This document shows positions 26,931 to 39,893 of a DNA stretch of 64,000 nt, in pieces. Origin of the DNA: Amoebophrya sp. A120 (Eukaryota; Sar; Dinophyceae; Syndiniales; Amoebophryaceae); the NCBI GenBank assembly GCA_905178155.1, contig CAJINV010000003.1:7001612-7065611 (forward strand). Reading direction: 5' to 3'. Both the position numbers and the translations under genes were made by a program. The first letter of the stretch is position 1; each line of letters starts with the position of its first letter. The notes beneath the pieces were generated by a model. It was not told the origin of the DNA. It saw nothing but the letters and a program-made list of their open reading frames with translations, and made no database searches.

Positions 26931-27922
26931 TTCTTCACGAAGCGGGGGAAGGTCTTTCAGCGCGACGAGTTATCTGCAAGAAAGTCGGAACAAGAACGAC
27001 AACAACAGGAGCAAGACCCTGCTGTGTCCGCTCGGAGTCAATGCTAGTGGCATGAAAAAAACGTTATCTACCTCTTTGTCTTTCTCGGCACATAGTTGAC
27101 ATTTACATTTTTTAGAAGGTATATTTGTGATTTCTTCTTGAAAATCGCAATTGGATGATAGAGGGGGAAAATCGAAATTAGATGAAGTATGACCGCACAA
27201 GTGGAACGAAAGGTGGAAAAGCTTTGACCACAATCCTCATGACGATGACGATCATGTGATTTGTTCTTGCTGCTAACAAGAGCGAGATATATTTTTGATC
27301 TAGAGCAGGGTAATAAATTCAAATTGGTAGCGGAGCAAGACGAGAAACTGAGCTTCAAATTAAGGGAGAGGGGGCGGGAGCGTGTCGTCTCAAAAACGGG
27401 TACTGATCGGTTGAGTTGCTATACAAACATGAACATCTCTGCAACGTCAAATGTCACGAACAAGATCTGGAAATAACAGGTGGTGCGGGTCGCTTTTGAA
27501 AACTCACCACTCAACATTCAAGCTTTTGATTCGATATTCTGTTTCAGTTTCGCATCTGTGTGCGAAACCTTCGTCTTGTTTCTTCCTCGTGCAGTCGTGT
27601 TTCTCTTGTTGTTCTTCTTCTTGGAAAAGCAAAGCATTCACCTGTTTCGGTGCCATTTTCGGGCAAGACACAAGGCGCGCGTTCTTGCGCATTCGTTCTC
27701 AACATATTGCTCATTCACTGACTCGATAGATAGAAATAGGGACCACCGCTGGAGAACCTGGCACGTGAGACTGAGTGGGTGATGTCAGTCGTGCGAAACG
27801 TAAAACAAAAATCAGTACTACCGAAACGAACAAAGCTTCTTAAAAATTTGTGCTTGTCAAGATGAGATGAATCTTACATGTAATAGTACCTTGACGTGCA
27901 GTACCTTGACCTGAAAATTGAT
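26931..27922. other. Intergenic region
   Basis: AT-rich sequence between the sorting nexin start and the stop of the large membrane-protein gene. I see no gene, repeat or RNA that I can support. Confidence 0.45.
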
Positions 27923-30900
27923 TCATTTAGTGCGCCACTCTGGTTGCCTCAGACTGTTTTTCCCGGGAGTTCGAGCGTGTGAGTTTGCTACTGAGGCACC
28001 ACCCGGTGACGTCGCGCTCGCGGTTGTAAAGTTTATCCTACTTGCTCTCCTCGATGGCGAGACCCTGTGTGCAAGCCTTGTCAGCGTTGATGTTTCTTTC
28101 TGCCTAGCAGGATCTGTATTTTTTTTCTCAATTGAGCTCTTCGTCGTTGAAGCACTATGTTTGGTAGGAGGCACCACAGTAGAGACGTTTTGGCTGATTT
28201 TGGTGGGGCGAGTCCGATAGACTGCAGCGGTTCCCGCCTCGTCGTCCCCGGGGGAAGTGTTCTGCATGCTCGGCGTGGACAGCAGAGGAGAGGTCCGTTT
28301 TCCCCTTGAGTGTGGTGTTGTCGCAGCACTTGCATAGTGACCTACGACAGATGAAGCATTGACATTATCGTCCTCGCGTTCTTGTTGAAGTAGATAATCG
28401 AAATTCTTGCTCTCTTGGAGCTGGGCGTCACTGTCTGCACTTCGTTGACTTTCGCTTTTCTTATCGATGTCTTTTTCTCTTCGGAATTCCCCACGATCAT
28501 TCTTGTCCTCATTTTCGCCGAAGTGCACGACTCGTTTCGCGTTGGAGGTTGGACTCAAGTTGTACGCGGTGGAGAAAGAAGACTGAAACTCGATTTTTCT
28601 CGACTTTGCGCCTTGCGTGTCTATTTCGTCGAGTTGCTGGTCCTGTTCAGGTGACGACGCAACAGACGAAGATGATCCTGAGCCCGAACTGCCGCCCCTT
28701 GTAGGTGCTGGCGCTACAACAGCTGGGGCACCACGGTGCTTGCTGTCTTTTTGTAGTACAGTATTCAAGAACGGGATAGGTTCCACGGCACTTCTAGTGC
28801 GGTCGTCTTCAATTTCATCCGCCACGAGATTTGGCGCGATTGCTCTCGCCGCAACCCCCGTAGTTGTAGAAGTTGGTCTTCTTGCTACAAATTCAGCAGA
28901 GGCGCTGACCGGAAATTTCCGCCCAAAGGGAACTTCATTTTCGTCGAGCAGACTCCCCTGGGAGTCGCGGAGTGTCGCGGCCGGTGGCGCAGCAACGTCT
29001 CGACGGAGTTGGGAAGAAGTGTCCTGCTCATCGATTGCCCCATCCGAAGGTGGATCCGTGAAGTAGAGTGGTCGACGACGGGCGCGATCAGAATTGCGAT
29101 CCTGTAAAGTATAATTGATGTGTATGTGATTAAATTTTTCCATTTCGATTTGTGTTTCCAAAGAATTGAGAGACGAATGAGACTAATAGCAGCTCAACAG
29201 AAGGCGCTATCAAAAACATACGCAGTCGCTTTTTTACAGCCAATTGCTCCAATTGTCTTGAGTCATCCGGTATACAGAGTGACAGTGAGTGATGTCGTGA
29301 GCTGCGGCCGAACAAAAGATCGTGCTTCTCGACGTGAACGTCTACTGTAGAAATAGAAGTTCTTGCAGAACCTGCTCCTACACGAACACGAGCGTCGATG
29401 TACACGCATGAAGTAATACAGCATCTCTGCGCCACTCGCTTTCTGCAGCACACAAATCAGTGTGAAGGGAAAGCATTAGCATGCGTCTCGAGCTCAACGC
29501 GGTCGCGCGGCCACATTATTCAAACAACAGTAAGAGCAGCGAGAACGGAATTATTCTCAGTAAGTACCTGCGTCCCCCTCCCCCTGTTTTCCCTCATCTG
29601 CTCGCCGTACCTCTCCTCGCCGGACGACGATGATGACGAACTAGATGACGATGAACTGCTGTAAGTTTCTTGCTCCTGACGGCCGGCCCCCCGAGCCGAA
29701 GATCTATTTTTTGTCGCCGGCGGGGCTTTATCATTTGTGCCTCTTTTTCTTTCCGGCTTGCCTTCCGTTGTTTGCTTTGTTCCCTTGGAAGTGGCTTGCT
29801 GGTGCTGGTGGTCTCGGTCTTGCTCCGATGCTGCTAGCCCTTCTGCGACCAGGCCGACGGAATCGAAAAGAGGCACGTTGTCTCCCGTATTTTTTTCGTA
29901 CTTGGACCGCCCTGTGTTGCTGGAGCCGAGATGAAAACGTCCTCGATCGTCGTGACTGTCCTCGTCGGGGAGGCGGTCAACATCGCTCGTGTTTCCAGTG
30001 TTGCTCCCGTGGCGCCCGAGTTCATCTGTCGGTTGTGCGGTTCTCAGCAGAAGAAGGCAGCTCGAGAGAAAGGCCAAGAGGCTTGTGAGGCAGAATCCGA
30101 CAAGAATCCCGCGGCCTACGAGCAAAAACTTTTCGCAACGCCGAGTAGCGGCTCCTGGTTCCCAGGGTACGTAGTTATCAACGACGCAAGCAAACGCAGA
30201 TGTTGTCAAGGGCCCCAAACCGGCGTCCGGACACGAATTCTCGGGATTTACGTGACACCATAGTGGCTCCACCTCTTGTGCTGGCGTGATGATGTTGACG
30301 CTCGAGGAGCTACTTCTACCTTCGCTGATTCCGTCCTTCTCTGCCGACCCGGCAGGCAAAGTTTCCATCTCTTCGAGAAAAGAGAACGCGGCTGAGCTTT
30401 TGAGCGCCTGACTTCCAACTCCGAAATGCCGCTCGAGCGCACGCACCAGGTCCTCGCCGCTCTGTCCGGCGACGAGGGAGTCGGTGATTGAATGCGGCGC
30501 GTTCTTCAGAATGGTGATCTTCAGCACACCCTCTGGGGAGCCGCCCGTTGTTCTCGTGACGGAACCGCTCTGCTGTGCCTGCGGCTGCTCAGGATACTGC
30601 TTTTGGTGCTGTTCGTGGGCGGCAACTTCTACTTCTGGAGCGGGGGGTTGGGAGGTACTTCGCAACATCGAAGGATCCTTTTGTTCTTTTCGGTGAATGA
30701 CTACGACAGCTGCTGGAACAGGAACAGCAGGTCCTGGTGTTCCTGCTACAAGGTGTCCTCCACCAGAAGTTCGTCCCACTGCCTGGATCAACTGCCCAGG
30801 CGGTGCTGAAAAGGCTCTCAGCTGCCGCGAGGTAGTTGCACCCTGATCATAGTGCTCGGACGGTAAAGCAGGAGACTCCGTGAACTTGTCGTCCGTCTCG

Positions 30901-33900
30901 AAGCGAGGACCTTTATGTCCAGAGGAGGTGAGGATTTTGTACGTCGGGGTTGCCGACGCAGAACTGACCCCTTTCGATTTTCGTCCGGCCTCTGCCAGAT
31001 CTTGTTTGCGGTCCTTTTCGACACTGTGCACGAATTCGGCGGTGGTGGGCCGCTGCGCGCTAGCCAGACCGAACGGCGGCACACACTGCGCGGAAGCGGG
31101 TTGGTTTGTGAGAAAAAGCCCACTGCAGCGGCAATTGAATTCGTCTGCTCGAGAGCAGACATCTCTGGAATAGAACTTGTTGTCCTCTGCACCCTGAACA
31201 ACAGTGAAGCCCAGCGCCGCACAGCCAGCAACGGTATCCTCTTCAACCTCACACCACCGGAGGTGGTCTTTAACAGGAACTTCCGATATAGCAGCTTGAC
31301 GGTTAGTACCTTTTTGAATTTCCTGCGCCCCCCCGTCGCGCTCGGTCGCCGTCCCGCGACTCGCGGACCACGTACTACCGGCGGCTGCGTTCGTATTTTC
31401 GGATATAATTGTTGTCCTTGAGGACGACGACGAGGAGACCTCGTCTCCTAAGGACCCACCACCATAACTTTCTTCCATGGTAGAAGACGAAGGTGCATCG
31501 GGACGAGGAACAGGCTCCTTTTCAACATCCCCGACTTCGAGAAGCCCGGCCGCTGAGAAGACAACAGCAGGACCACCAGGTGGTCCACGACCAGTTCCAG
31601 TTCCTCCTTCGACGCTGTTGGCGCTTTGATCTGCTGGAAGTAGCGGTGAGCCTCCTGGAGGAGGAGCTGGAACTATCAACGTTGAGGTAGACGACGTCTC
31701 CATCGACGGGTTTGCTGCACTCGAGCCAGGCGCTAAGTCAGGACGAGAAAGGGACGGGCGGAGCTCGTCCTGCTCCACCGGAGCAAGGAGCGTCGACGTG
31801 ATCGACGACGTGGCTAACGAGTTGACAGCTGTTCCCGAGAGCAGCGCGTTCAGAAAGTCGGAGTTTGCGGAACCCCGTTTCCGATCGCGCGCCTCCCCCT
31901 CCACCTCCACCTCCGCGGCGTCCGTCTGAAGATCATCGAAAAACTTGTTCACGTGCGCCCCCGACCGTGCCTTCGCAAGCCCGGACACCTGCATCACATC
32001 TTCCCACGTGGCTTTCTCTCGTGTAGTAGTTGCACTGCTGTTCGACGCGGGAGCAAAAACGTATTTCTGCACGAGATCCGAGATAACGTGTTGCAGACGC
32101 CCCACAAAAGTCCCACGACGGCTTGTACCGCGCAAGGAACCACGAACAGACGACCGCGGGAAGGCGAAGCAGGGTGACTTGCAGCGGCAATCCGCCGGGC
32201 GTGTCTTCAATGCTTCCGCGATGTCAGGAGTATTCATCTGGTTCACGGGCATCACCGGAAGCGAGATCCGAGTCGCGCCGTCGCCGAGTGCTGCAGATGG
32301 CGGCGGCGCAACACGCTCAGTCTTTGATGTCGTTGTGACTTTCATCATCTGCAACGCTCCGTCTGGAGCGAACAGGCCCGGGAAACCTTCACTCTTTTCC
32401 AATGCTGCCTGTTCTTGAAGTGCACCGGCTCCGGCCGCCGAGGACAACAGCAGCTGCGAACCAGCAACCTCGCCAAGCGACGATGAAGATGCCGTCGCCA
32501 TCGGTGCCCTCAGCTCGTTTTGAAACTTCTGGTGGTGCGCGGGTTGAAACAAGGCGTCCTCCTCGTAGTGTAGAGCAGCGTCGTGCGCCAAGATTGACGA
32601 AACGACTTTCCGAACCACTGTGGGATCGAGCAAATAGGCGCTCGGCTGAAAGTGTTCGTCCTGCTCGAGACGCTGCGCCACCTGTTCTGCCGCGTTCCCC
32701 GAAAGCAAAGTTTCGCTCTTCAAAATCCTGCGTAGATCTCGAAAAAAACTCGCGTGACGGTGTTCAGCAGAGATGGGGTGGGTGGTTTCCAGGCTTTTGT
32801 TCTCGTCGAGCTCTTTTTCCAAATCGTGCTCCGTCACGGTCTTTTCGTGTTGCGGTTTATTTTCGTTGTCATCATCAAGTCTTGTACTTCTACTTTGCTG
32901 TTCATCATCTTGCCCGTCAACTTCTACATCTACATCTTGGCCGACCTGCAGAAAAGAAGTGGGCGCCGCTTTGTCGAACGATACCGCTCCATACGGATTG
33001 TAGGGAGCGGCCGCGGGCGCGCGGCTGCCCGTGGTAGAAGATAGAGAGGCCTCGCTCGGACCACCACCTCCGCCGCCCGAGACGGACACGGGTGCGGTTC
33101 TGGTGGGAGTTCTCGCGCCCTCAGCTCGTGCTTGAGTGGAATCATCCTGAGCTGCTTCTACTTCACCGCTCCCAGCCGAAACGGGGGCTACACTGAGCGC
33201 GTAAAAGGGGGGCTCCTGGCGGTCCTTCTTCTGCAGTTCCGTGAAGAGCCAGCCAATCGTGCGATCCGGGTCGCGGTCCAAAGTGCATCTCACCCGCTGC
33301 CAGCCGTAATGTGGAAACCACGAGTCATGCACTTCTACTTCACCCATCTGGAGTCCTTTTACTGGCATTGTGCTGGTGGCGCCATCTACTTTCGCACTAG
33401 CTTCGGTGTTCGCGGAAGACGAGTCCGAGTCAGGCGTGGTGCTAGAAGAAACGAGCGTGACCCAGAATTCTCTGGCTTCACCCGGGGCTCGTGGCTTGCT
33501 GGAAGCGGCGTCGCGGAAGTGGTAGAACTGACGCTCTTGAAGTTCTGTCATCCCGGTATTGATGTCGGACGGCTCTGGCCGCTCCGGCGCGAGCCACAAG
33601 TGCCCACCGACGCGCTCCTGAAACGTCAGTTGCTGCACCTGATTCAGATTTTTAATAGGATTCGCCGTCTTCACTAGTTGGATTCCGCACGTGCTCGTAA
33701 TCCGAAAAACGCGGTCGGTTGCGTGCTGAGACGCGCCCTCTACTTCTTCTTTGAAACCACGAACCCGATCATGATCGCGAGGCACACCTTCGTTGATTTC
33801 CTGACGGGATGCAGCAGTGCTTGTCATCTGGGCGACCCCACCTCCTCCTACAACTTGTGCTGCTTGCGCCTGTCTCTCCTGCTCTGCTTTTCTCGCCAGC

Positions 33901-36900
33901 TGCAACAGGGGATCTTCATTCGGATCCACAACAGGGGGCAGGGGTGATGCGTCCGCTTGTGTTTGATCAGGTGACGGCAGCTGCGCCGCAGGTGACGATG
34001 TTGGTTGCATCTGGTGTAGGGTTCTCATAATTTTCCAAAAACGAGGATCAAGGAAAAACGCTTACTCTACGAACGAATAAAGAACCATCACTCAGCATCA
34101 GAGAAAAATGCAAGAAATTAAATCATTTATTTTTTATGTATTTGTCATGTTTGTAGACCTTCAGCTTCACTCCTAGAGAAAGACAAGACTCCGCTTACCT
34201 TCTGCTCCTGGTTGAAAATTGCGGTCTCGGTTTTTTCCGCTGGTTGGACTTGGGGCTGTTGCGGAACAGGAACAATTATTGGCTTCACGGCTTCTCCCTC
34301 CATTTTGACCAATGACGCCTTTTGTTCCGTGCTTAATTGTTGAGTTTTCTGCAGCGAAGCCTCCACCTTTGCAGTTTGGTGCTCCACCGCTCGCACCAGG
34401 TCACCGATTTCATTTTTCAAAGCGTTCAGACCTGGCGCGTTTTGATTGTCTCCTGTCCGCATGTCCGGGGGCGAGGCGGTAATAGACGGTACGGCTATGC
34501 CGGCCACAATCTTCGCTGGCGCAACCGTAAGACCCGCTCTATTACCCGTAGTTCCGACAGTGTTTGAGGCTGCGTCTTCTCCCGTCGTCGCCACAGGCGA
34601 GAAAATCACTGGGGGTACCGTGGTCGAACTAATTGCGACTGTTCTTACAGGTGTGGAATGTCCGAGCATCGCCGCGGCACCAGGATCAAACAGCTGAACT
34701 GGCTGCAAATACGCACTGCCCATTCCAGGTGCGAACGGCGCGGACGAGGACCCTGGCATGAGTACAGCTGCCGCAGCAGAGCTCGGTTGCTGGACTTGCT
34801 GCTGAGCCGGCACCAAAACCGTGGCCGGGCTGATGCTAGCTGGTGCTGGCGTAGCAGCTGGGGCCGGGGTGACGACGCGAATGTTGATCGTGGGGCTGAT
34901 TTCCGCCGCCTGTTTGATAGGCTGTCTGACGGTCTGCTGATCCATCGGTAAAGCCTCGTGATCAGTAGTGTCTACTCGCTTCTTCGTCGATGGGTTTATT
35001 TTCCTGCTACCTGCCACCCCCACTTCTTCGATGCTCCTTTCATCGTGGCCAGCGCGAGGTCGTTCTGAAGCACGACGCTCAGCTGTCTCTAGGTCTTCCC
35101 CTTGCGCGAGTATCTGCTCCTCGACTGCGTTTGTCGTTGTTGCACCTGGCTGCGCCGACGAGGACCACGACGGAGAGGCCCCCCCCTGGTTTGAGAATGT
35201 CTTCGTGCTTGTGTGAGATATTGTTATTTTCGGGTCACGACCGTTTCCATTATCATTTGTCACTCTGCTCTTGCGGACAAGGTGGACAGCACTTCTCCGC
35301 TCTGGTGGCGCTGGTAGAAATTCCGCAGCTGGTGATGGAGATAGATCGATGACGCGCACATTTGGGTCTCCAGACGACGGCATGGTCGCCGTGAAGGTCC
35401 CTGCTGCTGCACCGGGTCCGGGAGACCACGATGACGAAGAGACAACGTCTAGGATTTTCTGCACCATGCCTGCATCCAGAAGTCCCAGCCTCGCGAGAGC
35501 TTCTCTGAGGCCCGCGCTCGTATCGGCGGTCTCCAGAAACGCGGACGCTGCCGGATTGACCACTGCCGGCGGCACGGGAAACTGAATGTCTGTGTGCGGC
35601 ACACGCACGCCCACCACCTCGACAGGCTGCTGCTCCTGCTCCTCGAATGCAGGAGCAGCACCGGGGGCCTCTGCAGCTGGCGCAACATCTGGAGCACCGT
35701 CCGGGGATCCACCAGTTGGCTCTGGTGCTGTTCCCGATGCCGCGTCAGCTTGGTTTATTGGCAAAGGAGATTGCTCTTGCTGGTCCTGCACCTGTTCGAC
35801 CTCACCAGCAGCAGGAGCCACGACAGGTGGAGAACCTCCGGCCGTCTGCTTGTTCCCGGCTTCCGGTCCGTTTTGCAGCTGTTCATCTCCCAGCACTCCT
35901 GCGGGCGAGATGAGAGCACCTGCTGCAGTGCCAGCGTTCAGTTCAGCGTCGTGTTGATCTTCTTGTTGCTGCTGCTGCTCATTTGCGCCGGTTGTGTCCG
36001 CAGACGCGGCAGGCGGAACCTCGGACGGGAGGGATTCGGCGGGCGCCGAGCCTGTGCCTAGTGGCGCCGGCGGCGCGGCAGAAATAACTGTTCCGGAATT
36101 TAGTGGAGCGTTTGGATCCGACCCTCCCGCAGGCGACGTTATGGGTGGAGGTGGGGCGACGGTGCTGCTGTCAGTTGGAAGTGAGGAAGTTGAGTCGAAT
36201 GAATCTACTTGTTCTCCCCGCCCTGGACTGAGAACCGGCACTCCCTCTCGAACAGCAGAATCTTCCAATCGGGCAGTCTCATCCTCGTTTGGCTCTGCCT
36301 CCGCATGCGTAGACGGTTGCTCTATCGTTGGTTGCGCCTGTACTGCCGCGTTTTGGTCCTCGCGAAAATTCGTGTTGCGCTCTGGGGTAATCCCGACATA
36401 CTTTCCACCACTGCGATCTCTCCCTGTGCCTGGTGCTGGAGTATTCATATTGTTGTCGACATCGCCTCCGTTTCCGTTATCAGCTGGGGATTGCTGCTCT
36501 GCTTCCCGACTGCCTGCTCGTCTGGAGGTATCCTGGCTATTGGTTCGCTTTCTCATGATCTGTCGAGGAGCGTCCAAGTGCACGACTTCGTCAGGCGACG
36601 AGAGGCTCGATAATAAGGCGCCCGGCGCTAGAAGACTGCTCAGCAGCCGACCCAGGAGTCCCAACCGACTGTCGTCAACGGCCGGTGGAGGGCTTGCGCC
36701 TATTATGCGCGACTGGGAATGTGCATGTGGTAAGGGTGACGCGCCACTCTGCTCTTGTTCGTCTGCGGGAATGGGCGAAAAAGGATCCTCGTCAACGTGA
36801 TCCATTTGGAAACCCCCACCTGGCTGCAATGAAAGCAAAAACGTCCGCGGGAAATCTGGCAGTGGACTCGTCCCTGCTGCCCGTGGTGCCGTCTTGAAAT

Positions 36901-37816
36901 TTTTCTCATTATCGGTGGAATGGGTAGCGGATGCGAGGATTATCTCCGGCGCTCCTGCTGCTTCCACCGTCCTCGAGTGCTGGTCCTCTGGTGTCCCAGC
37001 AGGAGCGTTGCCACGACGGGTGCTCGTTGTTTCTTGTTGAATAACCCGCTGGGTTCTTACGGAGGTTCTTGTTTGTTCACTTTCTGGCGGTTTTCTGCTG
37101 GTGGACGACGCGGGCTCTTTTGCAACAAGACCAAGATCCCGGAGGAGGTCCCTCATACTTCCATAGCGGCGTGGACGCAAAGGCGGCTGGCGGTAGCGGG
37201 AACCCTGCGTACGGCGCCCATCCGCTGCTCGTCCCGCGTCGAAGAATTCGACCCCCGCTGGAGGCGCCAGGAATTCTCCAGGCTGCCGGTCTTCGCTCGG
37301 GTACGGGTTTTGCAGCGATCCGTCGAAAACTCGGAGAAGTTCACACTTGTCAAACCCGTCCAGGTCGTCCGCAGGGTACCGGCACTCGCAGCTAAGGTTC
37401 AAGAACCACTGCGGCACTTGGTGGAGAAGCAGCAAAAACGCGTTCACCAGCAGGAAGAGGTAGAAGTAGAGTCGTAGGGTTGTCTTCGTTTTCGCAGCCC
37501 CCGCGTGCAGCAAACAGACCGCGGCCAAAAGTCGCAACACACCACAAAAGAGATCGAGTTCCCAACACGAGTCGCTGGCACCAGAAGTAGTCGGTACACA
37601 AAAAATTATGAGCAGGAAAAACAAACCCAGAATGGTCTCGGCGACGCCGGTGCCCGCAACTACTTGCCACTTGCGCAACACTTCCGCGCTGGTCTGTAGT
37701 AATTGCGCGAGATTTCGGTCCAGCCACGCTCCCGCTTCCTCTCCAGCCACTCCGGCCCGGGGCGGGTCGCCTTCCGAGTCAACATGACCTCTGTCGCGGC
37801 CGCCCGACAAGGACAT
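27923..37816 (-). CDS. Predicted giant membrane protein (about 3,079 residues), 3 exons
   Basis: I do not recognise the family. Exons 34199-37816, 29568-34010 and 27923-29101 each have a length divisible by three. They join through GT-AG introns (GTAAGC...CACCAG and GTACTT...TTACAG). The N-terminus has three hydrophobic segments (about residues 50-72, 86-106 and 112-139), followed by roughly 1,000 residues of Pro/Ala/Ser-rich disorder. Exon 2 carries two cysteine-containing modules: WCEVEEDTVAGC...FNCRCSG near residue 2120, and LWCHVNPENSCPDAG near 2460. A further membrane segment (ILVGFCLTSLLAFLSSCLLL) lies near 2510. A serine run and a polar exon 3 complete the C-terminus. The layout suggests a surface or endomembrane protein. 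Separate genes (34145-37816 and 27923-34028) are possible, but the gap would be only 116 bp, so I prefer one. Confidence 0.6.
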
Positions 37817-39134
37817 GGTTGGCGCCCTTGTGACCGCGTCTAGTACTCAGACATGTACTAGCTAGAACTCGCCTCTCGTAGCTGATCCATGATCTCGACA
37901 CAAATGCCTTGACTTTGTTTGGGTGCGGCTGTGTTTCTGTTTCCCTTGCTTTAGTATTGGTTGTGGTTCCACCTTGTTCTAAGTACATAATAAAACCGAA
38001 AAACTCAAACCCACACGAAAACGTCGCATCAAGTGCAAAGGTCGAAAGAGTCGTCGCCGTTGCGTATGCGTAAGCGCATAAAATTTTAAACAAAGTGTAA
38101 GTAATGCAAATAGTGCAAATTGCTCTTGCTGCTTACTTTCGCTCATATATCACCAAGCGAACACTTGATAACGATGTTGGCAGTGTGTCCCCTGGCAGGT
38201 TGCTACGTGCTACTGCTCCTCCAGCCCGCCGAGGGCTGCGCGCCCATATGAAAGTGGACAGTCAAGATATACGCACAAAGTCTCGGCTGCTTCCTTATCC
38301 TTCGAGAGCGGACACTTTCAGCACAAGGCTGGTTTTTTCGGACTCAGAGTCGCATTAGAGAACTCCGAAACCCTGCCAGAATCGACGTCGTTCGGGGAGA
38401 ACAGAAAAACGCGCACCGTAGCACTCTGGTGCCTGAGTGCCGGGCGTTCTGATCAGCAACAGCGCCGGCGCATTAAGCCCTGCTTTTTAGGTCTTGGTTG
38501 CGGAGGAGATCACTCGACCCCACGACGGCTCTGGGACTATGTCTATGGCTCGACCGCCAGACCCACTGCGTATTCAATCACACAGCGCAAAACGTAAACG
38601 AGCGACGCCCCACAGTTGGCGAATACAACTGCTGGCAGAGCAACGCTAGGTAGAAGGAGTGCGCACCAAACTCCCGCGCTGGCACGTGGATCCTTCCTCT
38701 GCTAATTTTTTTGCTGTAAAGCTAAAGTGACACCAGATGAGAAACAAAAAGCCCGCCGGGGAGGGCGCGACTCACTTGCTTAAATTTGCGCACTGGCGCT
38801 TAGTTTCATCGAGCGGTCCGAGTGAGAACTGGACAAGTGCTCCATACGAAGCACTATTTATAAACGAAAGCTGCATAAGCAATCTTCAAGTTCAAAAGAA
38901 GTCCGCTTCTTCGCCGTGACTTGTTCCCGACACAAACACGTTGAACAAGGGCTACATGCGGTTGATCGCTCGACGACCCTGATTCGCCGCGTCTTCCTCC
39001 TTAGCATCCTCCGTAGCCGCAGAGCCGATCACTACAGAACTGGGACGACATTCATCGAGGTGTAGAGGAGTGGCGCAGCTGCACTTGCTCAGATCTACGC
39101 AACCGCAGGAGCAACAGCGCTGCAATACCTGATT
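37817..39134. other. Intergenic region, no gene seen
   Basis: Upstream of the giant gene the sequence is AT-rich. From about 38340 to 38720 it becomes GC-richer without an open frame, and could hold a non-coding RNA. I found no tRNA box pair and no snRNA signature. The last bases hold the 3' UTR of the SHOCT-tail gene. Confidence 0.35.
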
Positions 39135-39893
39135 TCACATTTTGCTGACGAGCTCGGCCTTCTTGGCTTCAAACTCCTCGATGGAAATGAGGCCCATGTC
39201 CTTCATTTCGGCGAGCTCCTGCAGTTTGCCCTTCGTGCTCCCTACTGCGGACTTCATCTGCATCTATCCGGGCGGTTGATAGGCGAGGTCAACCGCGTTA
39301 CTGATCAACGTGCAAGCTTCCTCCGAATTAGAGACGTACATCGCAAAAAATGGGTCAACCCCAAAATCATCACCTCGGCGTTTGTTGCTGTAGTTCAACC
39401 GTGATTTTTGCGGAACCCTGATTTTGACGGCCTCGATCGAATCCGGGCACTTGTTGCCCACATCCTCTACCCAAGCAGGACTCTGCCGACTAGAGATGGG
39501 GGAGACGTTGCGCAAGCTCTCGTAGGCCGTCCGTTTGTCCTCGATGACACCCTGCCGATAGCTACACCGGTTGCAGCCAGCTTTCTTTGCCGCGTCGTCG
39601 TAGGGGAGGACGACGTTATAGATGTTTTTCTTTCCGAGAATGTACAGCGTGTGCCGCAGCTGTGCCTTTTCATGTATGTTCTCGAGGTACGCACCCAGAC
39701 GACACAGAGTGCAGCACGGAAAAAGCACCCAATGAGGTGCCTCTGCCTTCCACAGCCGGTCATACTTCTCCGGGTCCACACGCCACACGACGACCGGCTC
39801 GTCTTCGTGTGCATTGCAATGGGCGATGGCCTTCAGCCCATCTGCCTTCGTCGCGCCGGACAAAAGCTGGATATCGCTCAGTCCTGTTGTCAT
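39135..39893 (-). CDS. Small protein interrupted by an in-frame TAG before a SHOCT-like tail
   Basis: The first frame (39267-39893, 209 codons) starts at the ATG at 39893 and ends at TAG (39264-39266). The same frame continues at once with ATG and 41 more codons, then TGA at 39135-39137. That tail contains KLQELAEMKDMGLISIEEFE followed by AKKAELVSKM. It fits the SHOCT motif (short C-terminal helical domain, L-eL---G-IteeEFe-kK-ll). The 209-residue part has VVVWRVDPEKYDRLW and a hydrophobic APHWVLFPCC. I do not recognise it firmly. SHOCT tails often follow PH-like folds, so that is one possibility. No GT-AG pair removes the TAG. Options are stop-codon readthrough, two cistrons, a recent nonsense mutation or a sequence error. 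A 3.93-kb element ends 75 bp upstream of the ATG. Confidence 0.55.

Noticed and set aside
35994-36800. 268-codon plus-strand frame
   Set aside because: Antisense shadow of the large disordered exon of the giant gene.
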